A stretch of 38,459 nt of DNA from an uncultured Acetobacteraceae bacterium (GCA_937873225.1 CALMVN010000289.1:1-38459); one strand, 5' to 3'. Positions 1-9,817 are shown, counted from the stretch's first letter. The notes: generated by a model from the letters alone, not told the origin. Program-made: numbers and translations.

Positions 1-58
<58 letters not shown>

Positions 59-74
59 TCTTCGAGGTGGGGGC

Positions 75-103
75 GCTATAGCAGTGCCGGCACGGCATGG
101 AAA
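75..103 (-). promoter_or_regulatory. sigma-70 promoter of tRNA-Lys
   Basis: On the minus strand there is a -35 TTTCCA (103-98), a 17-bp spacer and a -10 TATAGC (80-75), placed about 17 bp before the mature tRNA end. The stretch after the -10 is C-rich (GCCCCCACC), the kind of GC-rich discriminator found at stringently controlled stable-RNA promoters. Spacing and position are seen directly; stringent control is inferred. Confidence 0.55.
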
Positions 104-134
104 GAGCCGGGCCCCTGCGATTGCGGAATGCCCG

Positions 135-1022
135 TCAGGACGCAGCCCGGTTCAGCAGGAGCAACACGCCGTCGAGCTGGTCCAGCGTGTCGTAGTTGAT
201 CCGCAGCTGGCCGCCCCGGCCGTCGAACTGCAGCTCCACCTTGAGGCCGAGCGTCTGGCGCAGCTCACGTTCAAGGGCTGCAAGCTCCGGATCCTTGCCC
301 TCCCGCTGGTTGATCGCAGCGCGGGCGGCAGGTGGCGCCACCCGGGCGGCGTTGATGTGGCTCTGCGCTAGCGCCTCGGTCTGGCGCACGGACAGGCGCC
401 TGGCGATCACCGCCAGGGCGGCCTTGGCGGGATCGGGATGGCCGATCAGGGCACGGGCATGGCCGGCGGACAGGGCGCCGTTCATCACCTCGCGCCGCAC
501 GCTGGCCGGGAGCTGGAGCAGGCGGATGGTGTTGGCGACGTGGCTGCGCGACTTGCCGACGGCGCCGGCGAGCTCCTCCTGCGTCATCGCGTAGTCGCGC
601 ATCAGGCGGTGCAGGCCTTCGGCCTCCTCGATGGCGTTGAGGTCCTGGCGCTGCAGGTTCTCGACCAGGGACGCGGCCATCGCCTCGGCGTCGGCCAGGT
701 GGCGCACGTGCACGGGCACCGCGTGCAGGCCCGCCTTCTGCGCCGCCCGCCAGCGCCGTTCGCCACCGATGATCTGGTAGCGGCCGGGTTGAACGGGATG
801 CGGGCGGGCCAGGATCGGCTGCAGGATGCCGCGGGCGCGGATCGATTCCGTCAGCTCCTCCAGCGAGTCGGGTTCCATGACCTGACGCGGCTGGAATGGT
901 CCCGCTTCCAGCAGCTCGATCGCCAGGGCGTGGATGCCCTCGCCCGAGCGGTCCGGCGCGTCATGGCTGCGGTCGCCGAGCAGGGCAGCCAGTCCGCGGC
1001 CGAGCCGTGGCGGGTTGCTCAT
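135..1022 (-). CDS. parB: Chromosome-partitioning protein ParB
   Basis: ParB is the CTP-dependent DNA clamp that loads at parS, spreads around the origin and stimulates the ParA ATPase during segregation. The 295 residues show the family order: an N-terminal ParA-activating segment LGRGLAALLGD (7-17), the CTP-binding box GERRWRAA (87-94), the second box ENLQRQDLN (121-129), a parS-recognising helix-turn-helix around 147-168, and a C-terminal dimerisation domain. The ATG overlaps the parA stop as ATGA, so translation is probably coupled. A perfect parS lies 1.4 kb upstream inside rsmG. Downstream on the same strand is tRNA-Lys. Confidence 0.96.
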   Translation of the reverse strand: MSNPPRLGRGLAALLGDRSHDAPDRSGEGIHALAIELLEAGPFQPRQVMEPDSLEELTESIRARGILQPILARPHPVQPGRYQIIGGERRWRAAQKAGLHAVPVHVRHLADAEAMAASLVENLQRQDLNAIEEAEGLHRLMRDYAMTQEELAGAVGKSRSHVANTIRLLQLPASVRREVMNGALSAGHARALIGHPDPAKAALAVIARRLSVRQTEALAQSHINAARVAPPAARAAINQREGKDPELAALERELRQTLGLKVELQFDGRGGQLRINYDTLDQLDGVLLLLNRAAS

Positions 1023-1867
1023 CGGGCCGGCTCCCGCTCGGCGCGGCTGAGCAGCTCGTCCGCCAGCCGGACATAGGCGAGTGCGCCGCTCGACCTGGGG
1101 TCGTACAGGTGGGCCGGCTTACCGTGGCTCTGGGCTTCGGAGATGCGGATGTTGCGCGGGATCATGGTCTCGAACACCTGCTCGCCGAAGAAGCCGCGCG
1201 CGTCGGCGGCGACCAGCTCGGACAGGTTGTTCCTGCGGTCGAACATGGTCAGTACCAGGCCTTGCAAACGCAAGCGCGGGTTGAAGGCGCGTCGGACGCG
1301 CTCCACGGTGCGGATCAGCTGGCTGACGCCCTCCAGGGCGAAGAACTCGCATTGCAGCGGCACCAGCACCGAGTGAGCGGCGACCAGCGCGTTAAGGGTC
1401 AGCAGGCCCAGGCTGGGCGGGCAGTCGATCAGGACGAAGTCGTGGCGTTGCGCGTCCTGTGCGGTCAGGGAGTCGCGCAGGCGGTACTCGCGCCGCTGCA
1501 TCTCGACCAGCTCAATCTCGGCGCCGGCGAGCTCGTTGTCCGCTGGAACCACCCACAGTCCCGGGATCTCGGTTCCGACCGACAGCCGATCCAGCGGCTC
1601 CCCTTCCGTGATCAGGGCGTAGCTGCCGGCACGTCGGCCGTGGTCGATGCCCAGGCCGGTCGAGGCGTTGCCCTGGGGATCAAGGTCGATCAGCAGCACG
1701 CTGCGCCCCTGCACCGCAAGCGCCGTGGCCAGGTTGATGGCCGTGGTGGTCTTGCCGACGCCGCCTTTCTGGTTGGCGATGGCCAGGACGTGCGGGATCG
1801 GGGACGCCGAATCGCCGGGCCTACCGGCCGTGCTCCCGGTCTGGCTGTCTGACACGCCTGATTTCAC
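1019..1867 (-). CDS. parA: Chromosome-partitioning ATPase ParA (Soj family)
   Basis: ParA is a deviant-Walker ATPase that forms nucleoid-bound dimers and moves ParB-parS complexes. The P-loop KGGVGKTT is at residues 34-41 and the Walker A' motif [10 protein letters not shown] at about 60-69. Walker B is in the segment [17 protein letters not shown]. There are about 25 extra residues before the core. The start is uncertain: GTG at 1867 overlaps the end of rsmG by 47 bases, and a second GTG lies 12 bases further in. The protein is 282 residues if the first is used. The 3' end overlaps parB by four bases. Confidence 0.95.
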   Translation of the reverse strand: MKSGVSDSQTGSTAGRPGDSASPIPHVLAIANQKGGVGKTTTAINLATALAVQGRSVLLIDLDPQGNASTGLGIDHGRRAGSYALITEGEPLDRLSVGTEIPGLWVVPADNELAGAEIELVEMQRREYRLRDSLTAQDAQRHDFVLIDCPPSLGLLTLNALVAAHSVLVPLQCEFFALEGVSQLIRTVERVRRAFNPRLRLQGLVLTMFDRRNNLSELVAADARGFFGEQVFETMIPRNIRISEAQSHGKPAHLYDPRSSGALAYVRLADELLSRAEREPAR

Positions 1868-2456
1868 TCAGCCTGAGGATGACGCCGTCCGGATCGGTCC
1901 GGCTTTGGCGTCGGGAAATCGCCATGTGCCATTCCGCGGCGGCTTCGGTCAATTCGTCCGCGGCGCTGCGGCCCTTGAGGAACAGGCAGACGCCGTCGGC
2001 TGCCAGGAACCGTGTCGACCAATCCAGCAGGCGCGGCAACGGGGCAAGCGCGCGGGCGGTGAGGTAGCGCGCAGGTGGCAGATCCGCCTGCTCGATCCGC
2101 AGGGCCACCACGTGGGCTGTCGTTCCGGTGGCCCTGGCCGCTTCGCGCAGGAAGCTCGCCTTGCGCTGGTCGGCCTCGACCAGGGTCACCGGGCTGTGGT
2201 TGGCGATCGCCAGTATCAGACCGGGGAAGCCGCCGCCGGAGCCGAGATCCGTGAAGGGCGTGCCAGCGGGGAGCTCCTCCAGGAGCTGCAGGCTGTCGGC
2301 GATGTGCCTGTTCCACAGCTGGGGCAGGTCGCGCGGCGAGACCAGGTTGATCCGCCCGTTCCAGCGTTGCAGCAGATCGGCGAACACGCTCAGACGCTGC
2401 AATGTTTCACGTGAAACATCGGCCAGAAGGGGTGGCGTGAGGGTGTCGAAGGTCAT
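1821..2456 (-). CDS. rsmG: 16S rRNA (guanine527-N7)-methyltransferase RsmG (GidB)
   Basis: RsmG methylates N7 of G527 in 16S rRNA using S-adenosylmethionine. The protein has 211 residues, normal for the family. The SAM-binding glycine loop [11 protein letters not shown] is at 70-80, and the [14 protein letters not shown] segment after it is typical. The ATG overlaps the mnmG stop as ATGA. Codons 13-18, encoding DVSRET, contain the parS site, a common arrangement in alphaproteobacterial rsmG genes. The 3' end runs 47 bases into parA if parA uses its first GTG. Confidence 0.96.
   Translation of the reverse strand: MTFDTLTPPLLADVSRETLQRLSVFADLLQRWNGRINLVSPRDLPQLWNRHIADSLQLLEELPAGTPFTDLGSGGGFPGLILAIANHSPVTLVEADQRKASFLREAARATGTTAHVVALRIEQADLPPARYLTARALAPLPRLLDWSTRFLAADGVCLFLKGRSAADELTEAAAEWHMAISRRQSRTDPDGVILRLSEIRRVRQPDREHGR
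2403..2418. promoter_or_regulatory. parS centromere site
   Basis: TGTTTCACGTGAAACA is a perfect 16-bp palindrome identical to the canonical bacterial parS consensus. It is the loading site for ParB encoded 1.4 kb away. It sits inside the rsmG reading frame, so the DNA serves both coding and segregation. I found no second copy in the window. It implies that the region is close to the replication origin. Confidence 0.95.
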
Positions 2457-4309
2457 GCCGCTCGGAGGTGTGCCAGCAGGGCCATCAGTGCGGCGGGGGT
2501 GACGCCGGGAACGCGTTGGGCGGCGCTGAAGTTGGCAGGTCTTGCCAGGGCCAGCCGCTCCCGCATCTCGCTGCTCAGGCCGCCGATCATGCGGTAGTCC
2601 AGTTGCGGCGGAAGGCTCAGCGTGGTTTCCGTACCGAGCTGGCGGATCTCGCGTGCCTGCCTGCCGAGATAGCCGCGATAGCGTGCCTCGGTGTGCAGAT
2701 GCAGCCTGATCCGGTCCGGCAGCTGCGACAGCCAGGGGGCGATCGATGCCAGGGATGCGGGCTCGACCTCGGCCGCCAGCAGGTCCAGCACCGACCGCCT
2801 GCGGCCGTCTGCGGTGGTCGGCAGGCCGTGGCGGAGAAGCTGCGCCGGCATGAAGCTTTCGGCTGCCTGCTGCATCGCCGCGTCGATCGCCCTCCGGTCA
2901 GCGGCGAACAGGGCCGCTCGCACCGGGCCGACGCAGCCCCAGTCGGTGCCGATCCCTGTCAGGCGGAGGTCGGCGTTGTCCGCCCGAAGGGTCAGCCGAT
3001 ACTCGGCGCGCGAGGTGAACATCCGGTACGGCTCGGAAACGCCCTGGGTGGTCAGGTCGTCGATCATCACCCCGAGGTAGCCGGTCCCCCGGTCCACCAC
3101 GACCGGATCGCTGCCGGCGGCGCGCCGGGCGGCGTTGACCCCGGCGAGCAGGCCCTGTGCTGCCGCCTCCTCGTAGCCGGTGGTGCCGTTGATCTGGCCG
3201 GCCAGGAACAGCCGGCCGATCCGCTTCAGCTCCAGCGTGGGCCACAGCGCACGCGGGTCCACGTAGTCGTACTCCACCGCGTAGCCTGGGCGGACGATAC
3301 GGGCCCGCTCCAGGCCCGGCATGGATGCGACCAGCAACGCCTGGATATCGGCGGGCAGGCTGGTGGAGATGCCGTTCGGATACACCAGGTCGCCGCCAGG
3401 ATTGCCGGGAAGGGCTTCCGGCTCGAGAAACACCTGGTGCCGCTCGCGCTCGGCGAAGCGGACCACCTTGTCCTCAATCGAGGGGCAGTAGCGCGGGCCG
3501 CGTCCGGAGATGGCGCCGCCATACACCGCCGAGAAGCGGAGGTTGTCGCGGATCAGCGCGTGGGTTGCCGGCGTCGTGGAGGTGATCCGGCACGACAGCA
3601 GGGCGTTGTCGATCCGCGTCGTCAGGCGGCTGAACGGGACCGGCACGGCATCGCCCGCATCCTCCGGAAGGGCGTCCCAGTCGATGCTGTCGCGGGCCAG
3701 TCTGGGCGGCGTGCCGGTCTTCAGGCGACCGAGCGGCAAGCCCAGCGCCTCCAGACGCTGACCGAGAGCGGTTGCAGGCGCCTCCCCGATCCGGCCTGCC
3801 GGCGTGGTCTGGTGCCCGACATGGATCATGCCGCGCAGGAAGGTGCCGGCCGTCAGCACCACGGCGCCGGACCGGAACGCACGCCCGTCAGCGCAGATGA
3901 CGCCGCAGGCGCAGCCGTCGGGATCGAGCAGCAGGTCCTCCACCGCACCCTCGACCACCTGCAGCCCGGGCGTTGCTCCCAGCAGCTCGGTGATGGCGGC
4001 GCGATACAGCGAGCGGTCCGCCTGCGCGCGGGGACCGTGCACCGCCGGTCCCTTGGATCGGTTCAGCAGCTTGAAGTGGATGCCTGCGCGATCGGCGGCA
4101 ACGCCCATCAGCCCGTCGAGCGCGTCGATCTCGCGAACCAGATGCCCCTTGCCGATGCCGCCGATCGCCGGGTTGCAGGACATGGCGCCGATCGTGTCCC
4201 GCCGGTGCGTCAGCAGCAGCGTCCTGGCGCCGATGCGTGCGGCCGCCGCCGCGGCCTCGCAGCCGGCATGGCCGCCGCCGATCACGATCACGTCCATCCG
4301 GTCGCTCAT
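2453..4309 (-). CDS. mnmG: tRNA uridine-5-carboxymethylaminomethyl modification enzyme MnmG (GidA)
   Basis: MnmG is the FAD/NADH-dependent partner of MnmE in making (carboxymethyl)aminomethyl-uridine at wobble position 34 of tRNAs. The dinucleotide-binding GGGHAG lies about 10 residues from the start, followed by the family signature [15 protein letters not shown]. Further on are GTFLRG and the C-terminal tRNA/MnmE-binding helical domain. I chose ATG 4309 (MSDRMDV...), giving 618 residues, which matches the family start. An in-frame start at 4345 would add 12 residues nearly back to the mnmE stop. The gap to mnmE is 37 bases and the 3' end overlaps rsmG. Confidence 0.96.
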   Translation of the reverse strand: MSDRMDVIVIGGGHAGCEAAAAAARIGARTLLLTHRRDTIGAMSCNPAIGGIGKGHLVREIDALDGLMGVAADRAGIHFKLLNRSKGPAVHGPRAQADRSLYRAAITELLGATPGLQVVEGAVEDLLLDPDGCACGVICADGRAFRSGAVVLTAGTFLRGMIHVGHQTTPAGRIGEAPATALGQRLEALGLPLGRLKTGTPPRLARDSIDWDALPEDAGDAVPVPFSRLTTRIDNALLSCRITSTTPATHALIRDNLRFSAVYGGAISGRGPRYCPSIEDKVVRFAERERHQVFLEPEALPGNPGGDLVYPNGISTSLPADIQALLVASMPGLERARIVRPGYAVEYDYVDPRALWPTLELKRIGRLFLAGQINGTTGYEEAAAQGLLAGVNAARRAAGSDPVVVDRGTGYLGVMIDDLTTQGVSEPYRMFTSRAEYRLTLRADNADLRLTGIGTDWGCVGPVRAALFAADRRAIDAAMQQAAESFMPAQLLRHGLPTTADGRRRSVLDLLAAEVEPASLASIAPWLSQLPDRIRLHLHTEARYRGYLGRQAREIRQLGTETTLSLPPQLDYRMIGGLSSEMRERLALARPANFSAAQRVPGVTPAALMALLAHLRAA

Positions 4310-4346
4310 CCGCGTTCCCTGTCTCGCCCGCGGCCATGCGCGCACG

Positions 4347-5705
4347 TCACTTGCCGATGCAGAACTGATTGAACACGGTGTCTAGCAGATCTTCCACGCC
4401 GATCGTGCCGGTCAGGCGTCCCAGCGCCTGCATGGCAAGCCTCAGCGCCTCGCCGCGCAGTTCGGCAAGCTCCAGGTGACGTGCCGCCTGCAGATGCTGC
4501 GCTGCCTCCATGATCCCGGCGCGATGCCGCGCCCGCGTCAGCGGCGGTCCGGAGGTGGAGGCGGTCAGGCTGCGCACTTCCTTGGCCAGCCGGGCTTCAA
4601 GCGTCGCAATCCCGGCACCGGTCCGTGCGCTGACACCAAGCCAGCCTTGCGGTGCCGCGGCCAGATCCACCTTGTTCCAGACCTGCACGCCGGCCGGCCG
4701 CTGGTCCGGCACGAGTTCGCCGGCCGCGACGCATACGACCAGGTCGGCCTCCTCCGCCTGGCGACGCGCGCGCCTGATCCCTTCCGCTTCCAGCGCGTCC
4801 TCGGCGTCGCGCAGGCCGGCTGTGTCGACCAGCGTCACCGGGACGTCGCCCAGCACCAGACGCACCTCGATCGCATCCCGCGTCGTGCCGGGACGATCCG
4901 AAACGATTGCCGCCTCGCGTCCGGCCAGACGGTTCAGCAGGCTGGACTTGCCGACGTTCGGCGGGCCGACGATGGCGATGAACAACCCCGACCGGATCCG
5001 CTTCGCCCGCTCGCCCTCGGCCAGATGCGCTGCCATCTCGTGCCGGAGCGCGTCCACCTCGGCTACGAGAAGGATCTCGATCTCCGATGGCAGATCCTCG
5101 TCCGGAAAGTCGATCAACGCTTCCTGGTGCGCCAGAAGACGACGCAGTCGTGTTGCCCAGTCGGCATAAAGCCGGCTTAGCGCCCCGTCCGCCTGGCGCA
5201 GCGCCTGTCGTCGCTGGGCTTCGGTTTCCGCCTCGATCAGGTCGGCGATCCCTTCGGCTTCCAGCAGGTCGAGCCGGTTGTTGAGGAAGGCCCGCCTGGT
5301 GAACTCGCCCGGTTCCGCCGGTCGTGCGCCCAGCGCCACCAGCGCGGCGGAAACGGCCTCCACCACGGCGGGCCCGGCATGGAGGTGCAGCTCGGCGCAA
5401 TCCTCGCCGGTGTAGCTGGAAGGCCCGGGGAACCAGAGCACCAGCGCCCGGTCCAGCAGCTCGCCCTCAGGCGCTGCACGCAAGGCGCGCAGCACGGCGC
5501 GGCGCGGCTCCGGCCGGCCGCCGCACAACCGGTCCAGCAATGGCCCGCTTCCGCTGCCGCTGATCCGCATCACCGCGACTGCGGCGCGTCCGGCTCCCGT
5601 GGCCCGGGCGAAGATCGTCGCCTGCCCGTCTGTCGGCTTCGCCCCCTGATCACCTGTCGGCTCCGCCGATAGGTCGCTGGTGCGCAGCAGCCCGGCGCTT
5701 GACAC
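4347..5705 (-). CDS. mnmE: tRNA modification GTPase MnmE (TrmE)
   Basis: MnmE is a potassium-activated GTPase that works with MnmG on U34 of tRNA. It has an N-terminal formyl-THF-binding domain with [10 protein letters not shown] and a helical domain. The inserted G domain has G1 [10 protein letters not shown]2 TTRD, G3 DTAG and G4 NKVD. The C-terminus is FCIGK with the conserved cysteine. The family core begins at [17 protein letters not shown]. The nearest start upstream of it is GTG 5705, giving 452 residues, with about 28 residues before the core. The frame stays open to another GTG at 5813. The extension contains an 8-residue imperfect duplication (5619-5666) and no Shine-Dalgarno is visible, so the start is uncertain. 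The divergent ogt begins 20 bases away. Confidence 0.93.
   Translation of the reverse strand: MSSAGLLRTSDLSAEPTGDQGAKPTDGQATIFARATGAGRAAVAVMRISGSGSGPLLDRLCGGRPEPRRAVLRALRAAPEGELLDRALVLWFPGPSSYTGEDCAELHLHAGPAVVEAVSAALVALGARPAEPGEFTRRAFLNNRLDLLEAEGIADLIEAETEAQRRQALRQADGALSRLYADWATRLRRLLAHQEALIDFPDEDLPSEIEILLVAEVDALRHEMAAHLAEGERAKRIRSGLFIAIVGPPNVGKSSLLNRLAGREAAIVSDRPGTTRDAIEVRLVLGDVPVTLVDTAGLRDAEDALEAEGIRRARRQAEEADLVVCVAAGELVPDQRPAGVQVWNKVDLAAAPQGWLGVSARTGAGIATLEARLAKEVRSLTASTSGPPLTRARHRAGIMEAAQHLQAARHLELAELRGEALRLAMQALGRLTGTIGVEDLLDTVFNQFCIGK
5619..5666 (-). repeat. 24-bp imperfect tandem duplication in the mnmE N-terminus
   Basis: Two adjacent 24-base units encode AEPTGDQG and AKPTDGQA in the mnmE frame, just before the conserved MnmE core. 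Both share the core GCCGACAG. The repeat is in frame and lies in a segment that is not conserved in the family, so it probably arose by slippage or local duplication. Confidence 0.5.
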
Positions 5706-5725
5706 GGCGCCGGACGTGGACTGCG

Positions 5726-6241
5726 ATGGATGCACGGTGCCGGCGCCAGCCTGAGAGGTACTGCTTGCCACAACTGTCACTGCATTCTCCGCTCGGATCG
5801 CTGACCCTGACACAGGAGGAGGATGCCATAGTCGCGCTGGATTGGGGTTGGAGCAGCGGGCAATCCGAGACCGCCCTGCTTCGCGACGCGTGCGACCAGT
5901 TGCACGCGTATTTCGACGGCGAGCGCACCTGCTTCACCCTCAATCTGGCGCCGGTTCCGTCGACGTCCTATCGGGCTCGCGTCTGGGAAGCGCTGCGTGC
6001 GATCCCGTATGGCGAAACACGCACCTACGCCGAGCTTGCCCGCCTGGTCGGCGGGTCGGCGCGCTCGATCGGCCAGGCCAACGGATGCAACCCTTTGCCG
6101 ATCCTGATCCCGTGCCATCGGGTGGTTGCGGCCGGGCATCTCGGCGGCTTCTCGGCCGACGGCGGCGTCGAGACCAAGCGCTTCCTGCTTTCGCTCGAGA
6201 CAGCAGGGCCGCATCGTCAGGCAGGCGGCATCGCCGCATGA
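5726..6241 (+). CDS. ogt: Methylated-DNA--[protein]-cysteine S-methyltransferase
   Basis: This suicide repair protein transfers methyl groups from O6-methylguanine or O4-methylthymine in DNA to its own cysteine. The C-terminal domain has the diagnostic IPCHRVV (128-134, acceptor Cys130). The winged-helix part GSARSIGQANGCNP is at about 110-122 and the N-terminal ribonuclease-H-like fold at about 15-75. ATG 5726 gives 171 residues. Another ATG-free start (TTG near 5765) is possible, because the divergent mnmE start lies only 20 bases away. It overlaps the following oxidoreductase as ATGA, so the two form an operon. It lacks the AraC-type Ada domain, so it is the constitutive type. Confidence 0.93.
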   Translation: MDARCRRQPERYCLPQLSLHSPLGSLTLTQEEDAIVALDWGWSSGQSETALLRDACDQLHAYFDGERTCFTLNLAPVPSTSYRARVWEALRAIPYGETRTYAELARLVGGSARSIGQANGCNPLPILIPCHRVVAAGHLGGFSADGGVETKRFLLSLETAGPHRQAGGIAA

Positions 6242-7212
6242 GCAAGGCGGTCCGTGTCCACGCCTATGGCGGCCCGGAAGCGCTCAGCTGGGACGACGTG
6301 CCGACGCCGTCGCCGACGGCGCAGGAGATCCTGATCCGCCAGGAGGCGATCGGCCTCAACTTCATCGACATCTACTATCGCACCGGTCTGTACAAGCTGC
6401 CCACGTTGCCGGCGGTGATCGGCATGGAGGCGGCCGGCGTCGTGGAGGCGGTGGGCAGCGACGTCACCACGCTGAAGGTCGGCGACCGCGTCGCCTACCC
6501 GACCCGGCTCGGCGCCTATGCTCGCTACCGCGTGCTCGCGGCAGACCTGGTGGTGCGTCTGCCGGAGGCGATCGATACCCATACCGCAGCAGCGATGATG
6601 CTGCGTGGGCTCACCGTGCAGGCGCTGCTGCGACAGGTGCGCGTGCTGGCGGCCGGCGAGACGATCCTGGTGCATGCCGCAGCCGGCGGGGTCGGCCTGC
6701 TGCTGTGCCAATGGGCAGCCCATCTCGGGGCAACGGTGATCGGCGTGGTGTCGACGACGCAGAAGGCCGAGCTCGTGGGTCGCCACGGCGCCACCCACAC
6801 GATCGTCGGCCTGGACGACCTGCCGCAGAAGGTCAGGCGGCTGACCGGCGGCGCCATGGTGCCGGTGGTGTACGACAGCGTCGGCCGGGACAGCTTCGTC
6901 CCGAGCCTCGACTGCCTGGCGCCGCGCGGGCTGATGGTCAGCTACGGCAACGCGTCCGGCGAGGTCACCGGCGTGTCGCTCAGCATGCTCGCCGCCCGCG
7001 GCAGCCTTTACGTCACCCGGCCCAAGCTGACGACCTTCATCGGCCGGCGCGAGCAGCTGGAGCAGGCCTCGACGGAACTGTTCGACGTGGTGGCGCAGGG
7101 AGCGGTGCGGATCGAGATTGGAAGCAGCTTCCCGTTGTCGCAGGTAGCAGACGCGCATCGCGCGCTGGAGTCGAGACAGACCACCGGCAGCACGATCCTG
7201 ATCCCCGACTGA
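6238..7212 (+). CDS. NADPH:quinone oxidoreductase (zeta-crystallin/QOR family)
   Basis: A zinc-independent medium-chain reductase that reduces quinones with NADPH. It has 324 residues. The N-terminal GroES-like domain (MSKAVRVHAYGGPEAL, NFIDIYYRTGLY) matches QOR closely. The Rossmann fold shows HAAAGGVGLLLCQWA at about 146-160. The catalytic-zinc cysteines and histidines of alcohol dehydrogenases are absent, as expected. It overlaps ogt by four bases and ends in a convergent gap with rho. Substrate is not readable from sequence. Confidence 0.92.
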   Translation: MSKAVRVHAYGGPEALSWDDVPTPSPTAQEILIRQEAIGLNFIDIYYRTGLYKLPTLPAVIGMEAAGVVEAVGSDVTTLKVGDRVAYPTRLGAYARYRVLAADLVVRLPEAIDTHTAAAMMLRGLTVQALLRQVRVLAAGETILVHAAAGGVGLLLCQWAAHLGATVIGVVSTTQKAELVGRHGATHTIVGLDDLPQKVRRLTGGAMVPVVYDSVGRDSFVPSLDCLAPRGLMVSYGNASGEVTGVSLSMLAARGSLYVTRPKLTTFIGRREQLEQASTELFDVVAQGAVRIEIGSSFPLSQVADAHRALESRQTTGSTILIPD

Positions 7213-7214
7213 CG

Positions 7215-7241
7215 GACGAAGCCCGGCAGCCGGGTGTCGTC
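7215..7241. terminator. Bidirectional hairpin between convergent oxidoreductase and rho
   Basis: An interrupted inverted repeat, GACGA-AG-CCCGG-CAG-CCGGG-TG-TCGTC, fills the 27 bases between the two convergent stops and touches the rho stop codon. No T-run follows on either strand, so it may act as a 3' end stabiliser or a weak terminator rather than a strong intrinsic one. Confidence 0.45.
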
Positions 7242-8514
7242 AGGTGTTCATCGCGTCAAAGAAGTCCTGGTTGGTCTTGCTGTACTTCAGCTTGTCGAGC
7301 AGGAAGTCCATCGCGTCCATGGTGCCCATCGGGCTCAGGATCCGGCGCAGCACCCACATCTTGGACAGCGCACCCTTGTCGACCAGCAGCTCCTCCTTGC
7401 GTGTGCCGCTCTTGGTCACGTCAATTGCCGGGAAGGTGCGCTTGTCGGAGAGCTTGCGGTCGAGGATGAGCTCCGAGTTGCCGGTGCCCTTGAACTCCTC
7501 GAAGATCACCTCGTCCATGCGCGACCCGGTGTCGATCAGCGCGGTGGCGATGATGGTCAGCGAGCCGCCTTCCTCGATGTTGCGCGCCGCACCGAAGAAG
7601 CGCTTCGGCCGCTGCAGCGCGTTGGCGTCCACGCCGCCGGTCAGCACCTTGCCCGAGGATGGCACCACGGTGTTGTAGGCGCGCGCCAGGCGGGTGATGG
7701 AGTCCAGCAGGATCACCACGTCGCGCTTGTGCTCGACCAGCCGCTTGGCCTTCTCCAGCACCATCTCCGTCACCTGCACGTGGCGGGTCGCCGGCTCGTC
7801 GAAGGTGGACGACACCACCTCCCCCTTCACCGTGCGCGCCATGTCGGTGACCTCCTCCGGCCGCTCGTCGATCAGCAGCACGATCAGGAACACCTCGGGA
7901 TGGTTCGCCGAGATGGCGGTGGCGATGCTCTGCAGCATCACCGTCTTGCCGGTGCGCGGCGGGGCCACGATCAGGGCGCGCTGTCCCATGCCGATCGGCG
8001 ACACCAGGTCGATTACGCGGGGAGTGAAGTCGCGGCTCTGCCCCTTGGCAGGCACAGGCGCGCTCTCGTTCTCCATCTTCAGGCGGCGATCGGGGTAGAG
8101 CGGCGTCAGGTTGTCGAAGTTGATCCGGTGCCGGACCGCTTCGGGCGGCTCGAAGTTGATGGTGTTGAGCTTGAGCAGGGCGAAATAGCGCTCGCCGTCG
8201 CGCGGCGCCCGGATCTGACCTTCCACGGTGTCGCCGGTGCGCAGGCCGTAGCGCCGCACCTGGCTTGGGCTGACGTAGATGTCGTCGGGCCCGGGCAGGA
8301 AGTTGGCTTCCGGCGAGCGCAGGTAGCCGAACCCGTCGGACAGGATTTCCAGCGTGCCTTCGCCGTGGATCGCCTGGTCGTTCTCGGCCAGGTTCTTGAG
8401 GATGGCGAACATCATGTCCTGCTTGCGCAGGGACGACGCGTTCTCGATCTGCAGCGATTCGGCGTAGGACAGCAGGTCGGAGGGTGTCTTTGCCTTGAGT
8501 TCGGCGAGGTGCAT
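7240..8514 (-). CDS. rho: Transcription termination factor Rho
   Basis: Rho is the hexameric RNA helicase that ends untranslated transcripts. The 424 residues contain the N-terminal Rho helix domain ([20 protein letters not shown]), the primary RNA-binding cold-shock fold with [13 protein letters not shown] (61-73), and Walker A APPRTGKT (184-191). Walker B is in the segment [16 protein letters not shown], with the C-terminal Q- and R-loop regions beyond. ATG 8514 is preceded by GAGG at good spacing. A strong promoter lies about 160 bases upstream and leaves a leader that can fold, in line with the usual autoregulation of rho. In many alphaproteobacteria rho sits directly upstream of mnmE; here ogt and the oxidoreductase separate them. 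Confidence 0.97.
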   Translation of the reverse strand: MHLAELKAKTPSDLLSYAESLQIENASSLRKQDMMFAILKNLAENDQAIHGEGTLEILSDGFGYLRSPEANFLPGPDDIYVSPSQVRRYGLRTGDTVEGQIRAPRDGERYFALLKLNTINFEPPEAVRHRINFDNLTPLYPDRRLKMENESAPVPAKGQSRDFTPRVIDLVSPIGMGQRALIVAPPRTGKTVMLQSIATAISANHPEVFLIVLLIDERPEEVTDMARTVKGEVVSSTFDEPATRHVQVTEMVLEKAKRLVEHKRDVVILLDSITRLARAYNTVVPSSGKVLTGGVDANALQRPKRFFGAARNIEEGGSLTIIATALIDTGSRMDEVIFEEFKGTGNSELILDRKLSDKRTFPAIDVTKSGTRKEELLVDKGALSKMWVLRRILSPMGTMDAMDFLLDKLKYSKTNQDFFDAMNT

Positions 8515-8557
8515 GGGACGCCTCGAATGGGATCGATCGTGCGGAAGGGGAGGAACG

Positions 8558-8574
8558 ATCGGCAGGACGCCGAT
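8558..8574 (-). promoter_or_regulatory. Stem-loop in the rho leader
   Basis: ATCGGC-AGGAC-GCCGAT gives a perfect 6-bp stem with a 5-base loop, 44-60 bases before the rho start codon. Two CGATCG hexamers flank the nearby leader and could form a competing pairing. It could take part in rho autoregulation; that is inference. Confidence 0.35.
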
Positions 8575-8673
8575 GATCGATGCTGACGAGGGAGAACCCC
8601 GTGCTTGTTCGATCGAGGACCGTTCCGAGTGGAGGGATCCCGTGCAGGCAGGAGGTGCCGAGGGACGACGACG

Positions 8674-8702
8674 AGATAGGTGCGATGCCCCTCCCTTGTC
8701 AA
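8674..8702 (-). promoter_or_regulatory. sigma-70 promoter of rho
   Basis: On the minus strand a perfect -35 TTGACA (8702-8697) is followed by a 17-bp spacer and a -10 CTATCT (8679-8674). Transcription should begin near 8667, leaving a leader of about 150 bases before the rho ATG at 8514. Confidence 0.7.
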
Positions 8703-8794
8703 GAAGAGGCAGGACTGTAAGCCTGTCCCGGCACGCGCGATGTCGTGGCGATGTTTGTCCAAATTCGGAGACCGCACTCCTGCCGGCCGTGGTT

Positions 8795-9763
8795 TCAGCT
8801 GCTGCTCAGCCAGCCCTTGCGCCAGAACCAGATCATCGGCACCAGGATCGTCATGCCCATCAGGCCGAGCGCGTACCAGTAGCCGAAGCTCCAGTTCAGC
8901 TCCGGGATGTCCTTGAAGTTCATCCCGTAGATGCTGGCGATCAGGGTGGGCGGGATGCCGACGATGCTGACCACGGTGAGGATCTTGATGCCGTTGTTCT
9001 GCTCGATGTTGATGAAGCCGAGCGTCGCATCGAGCAGGAACTGCACTTTGGTGTTCAGCTGGCCGTCGTAGTCGTTCAGCGAGGCGATGTCGCGGACCAG
9101 CAGCGTCAGCTGCGCCGAGAAGCGTTCCCGGTCCACGCCGGGATGGTGTTCGCCGAGGTAGGCGACCACCCGTTGCAGTCCGAGCAGGCTGTCGCGGATC
9201 CCCGACACCAGGTCGGCCTTGCTGCCGACCTCCATCAGCAGGCCGCGCAGCTTGCGGTCGACGTTGTTGCCGCTGCCGTCCTGCGCCTGGAATACCCGCC
9301 TGGAGATGCCGTCGAGGTCGTGGCCGCATATCTCCAGCAGGTCGGCGATGCGGTCGATGATCGCTTCCAGCAGAAGCAGCATGATGTCGCTGCTGGCGTG
9401 CGGCGCGGTGCTTTTCGCCACCCGCTCGCCCACGGTCTCGAACACCGCGTAGTCGGTGTAGCGGATGGTGACGAGCCGGTCGCGGCTCAGCACAAAGCCG
9501 ACCGGGGCCGAGAAGGACGTCTCTCCGATCCGGCGCACCAGGGGCGTGGACAGGTAGAAGTTGTCTCCCTCCGTGTAGACGCGCGAGGAGCTTTCGATCT
9601 CCTCGATCTCCGGCCGGGTCGGCATGCGCAAGCCGGTCAGGTGCTGCGCCAGCAGGCGCTCCTCCTCGGTCGGGTTCAGCAGGTCGAACCAGGCGATCCC
9701 TGCGATCTCGGTCTCCATCGAGGCGGCAGACGGTGCCCGGCCGGATGGGTGGGAAACGAACAT
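8795..9763 (-). CDS. CorA-type magnesium/divalent-cation transport protein
   Basis: A 2-TM-GxN channel of the inner membrane that lets Mg2+ or other divalent cations in. The large cytoplasmic domain spans about residues 1-255. TM1 ends at the signature YGMN (279-282), the periplasmic loop [14 protein letters not shown] follows, and TM2 is at about 292-313 with a basic tail. ATG 9763 has GAGGAG five bases upstream and gives 322 residues; an in-frame start at 9862 lacks such a site. The tail WRKGWL is typical of the alphaproteobacterial subgroup. Ion preference (Mg, Co, Ni or Zn) cannot be read from the sequence. Confidence 0.93.
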   Translation of the reverse strand: MFVSHPSGRAPSAASMETEIAGIAWFDLLNPTEEERLLAQHLTGLRMPTRPEIEEIESSSRVYTEGDNFYLSTPLVRRIGETSFSAPVGFVLSRDRLVTIRYTDYAVFETVGERVAKSTAPHASSDIMLLLLEAIIDRIADLLEICGHDLDGISRRVFQAQDGSGNNVDRKLRGLLMEVGSKADLVSGIRDSLLGLQRVVAYLGEHHPGVDRERFSAQLTLLVRDIASLNDYDGQLNTKVQFLLDATLGFINIEQNNGIKILTVVSIVGIPPTLIASIYGMNFKDIPELNWSFGYWYALGLMGMTILVPMIWFWRKGWLSSS

Positions 9764-9788
9764 GGACACTCCTCGAACAGACCGATCG

Positions 9789-9817
9789 TGATGAGCAGGG
9801 GCGATCGGGCCTGTCAA
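9789..9817 (-). promoter_or_regulatory. Possible promoter of the corA-like gene
   Basis: On the minus strand a perfect -35 TTGACA (9817-9812) is followed after 17 bp by TCATCA, which is a poor -10. The -35 and its distance to the start codon fit; the -10 does not, so this is a weak call. Confidence 0.25.
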
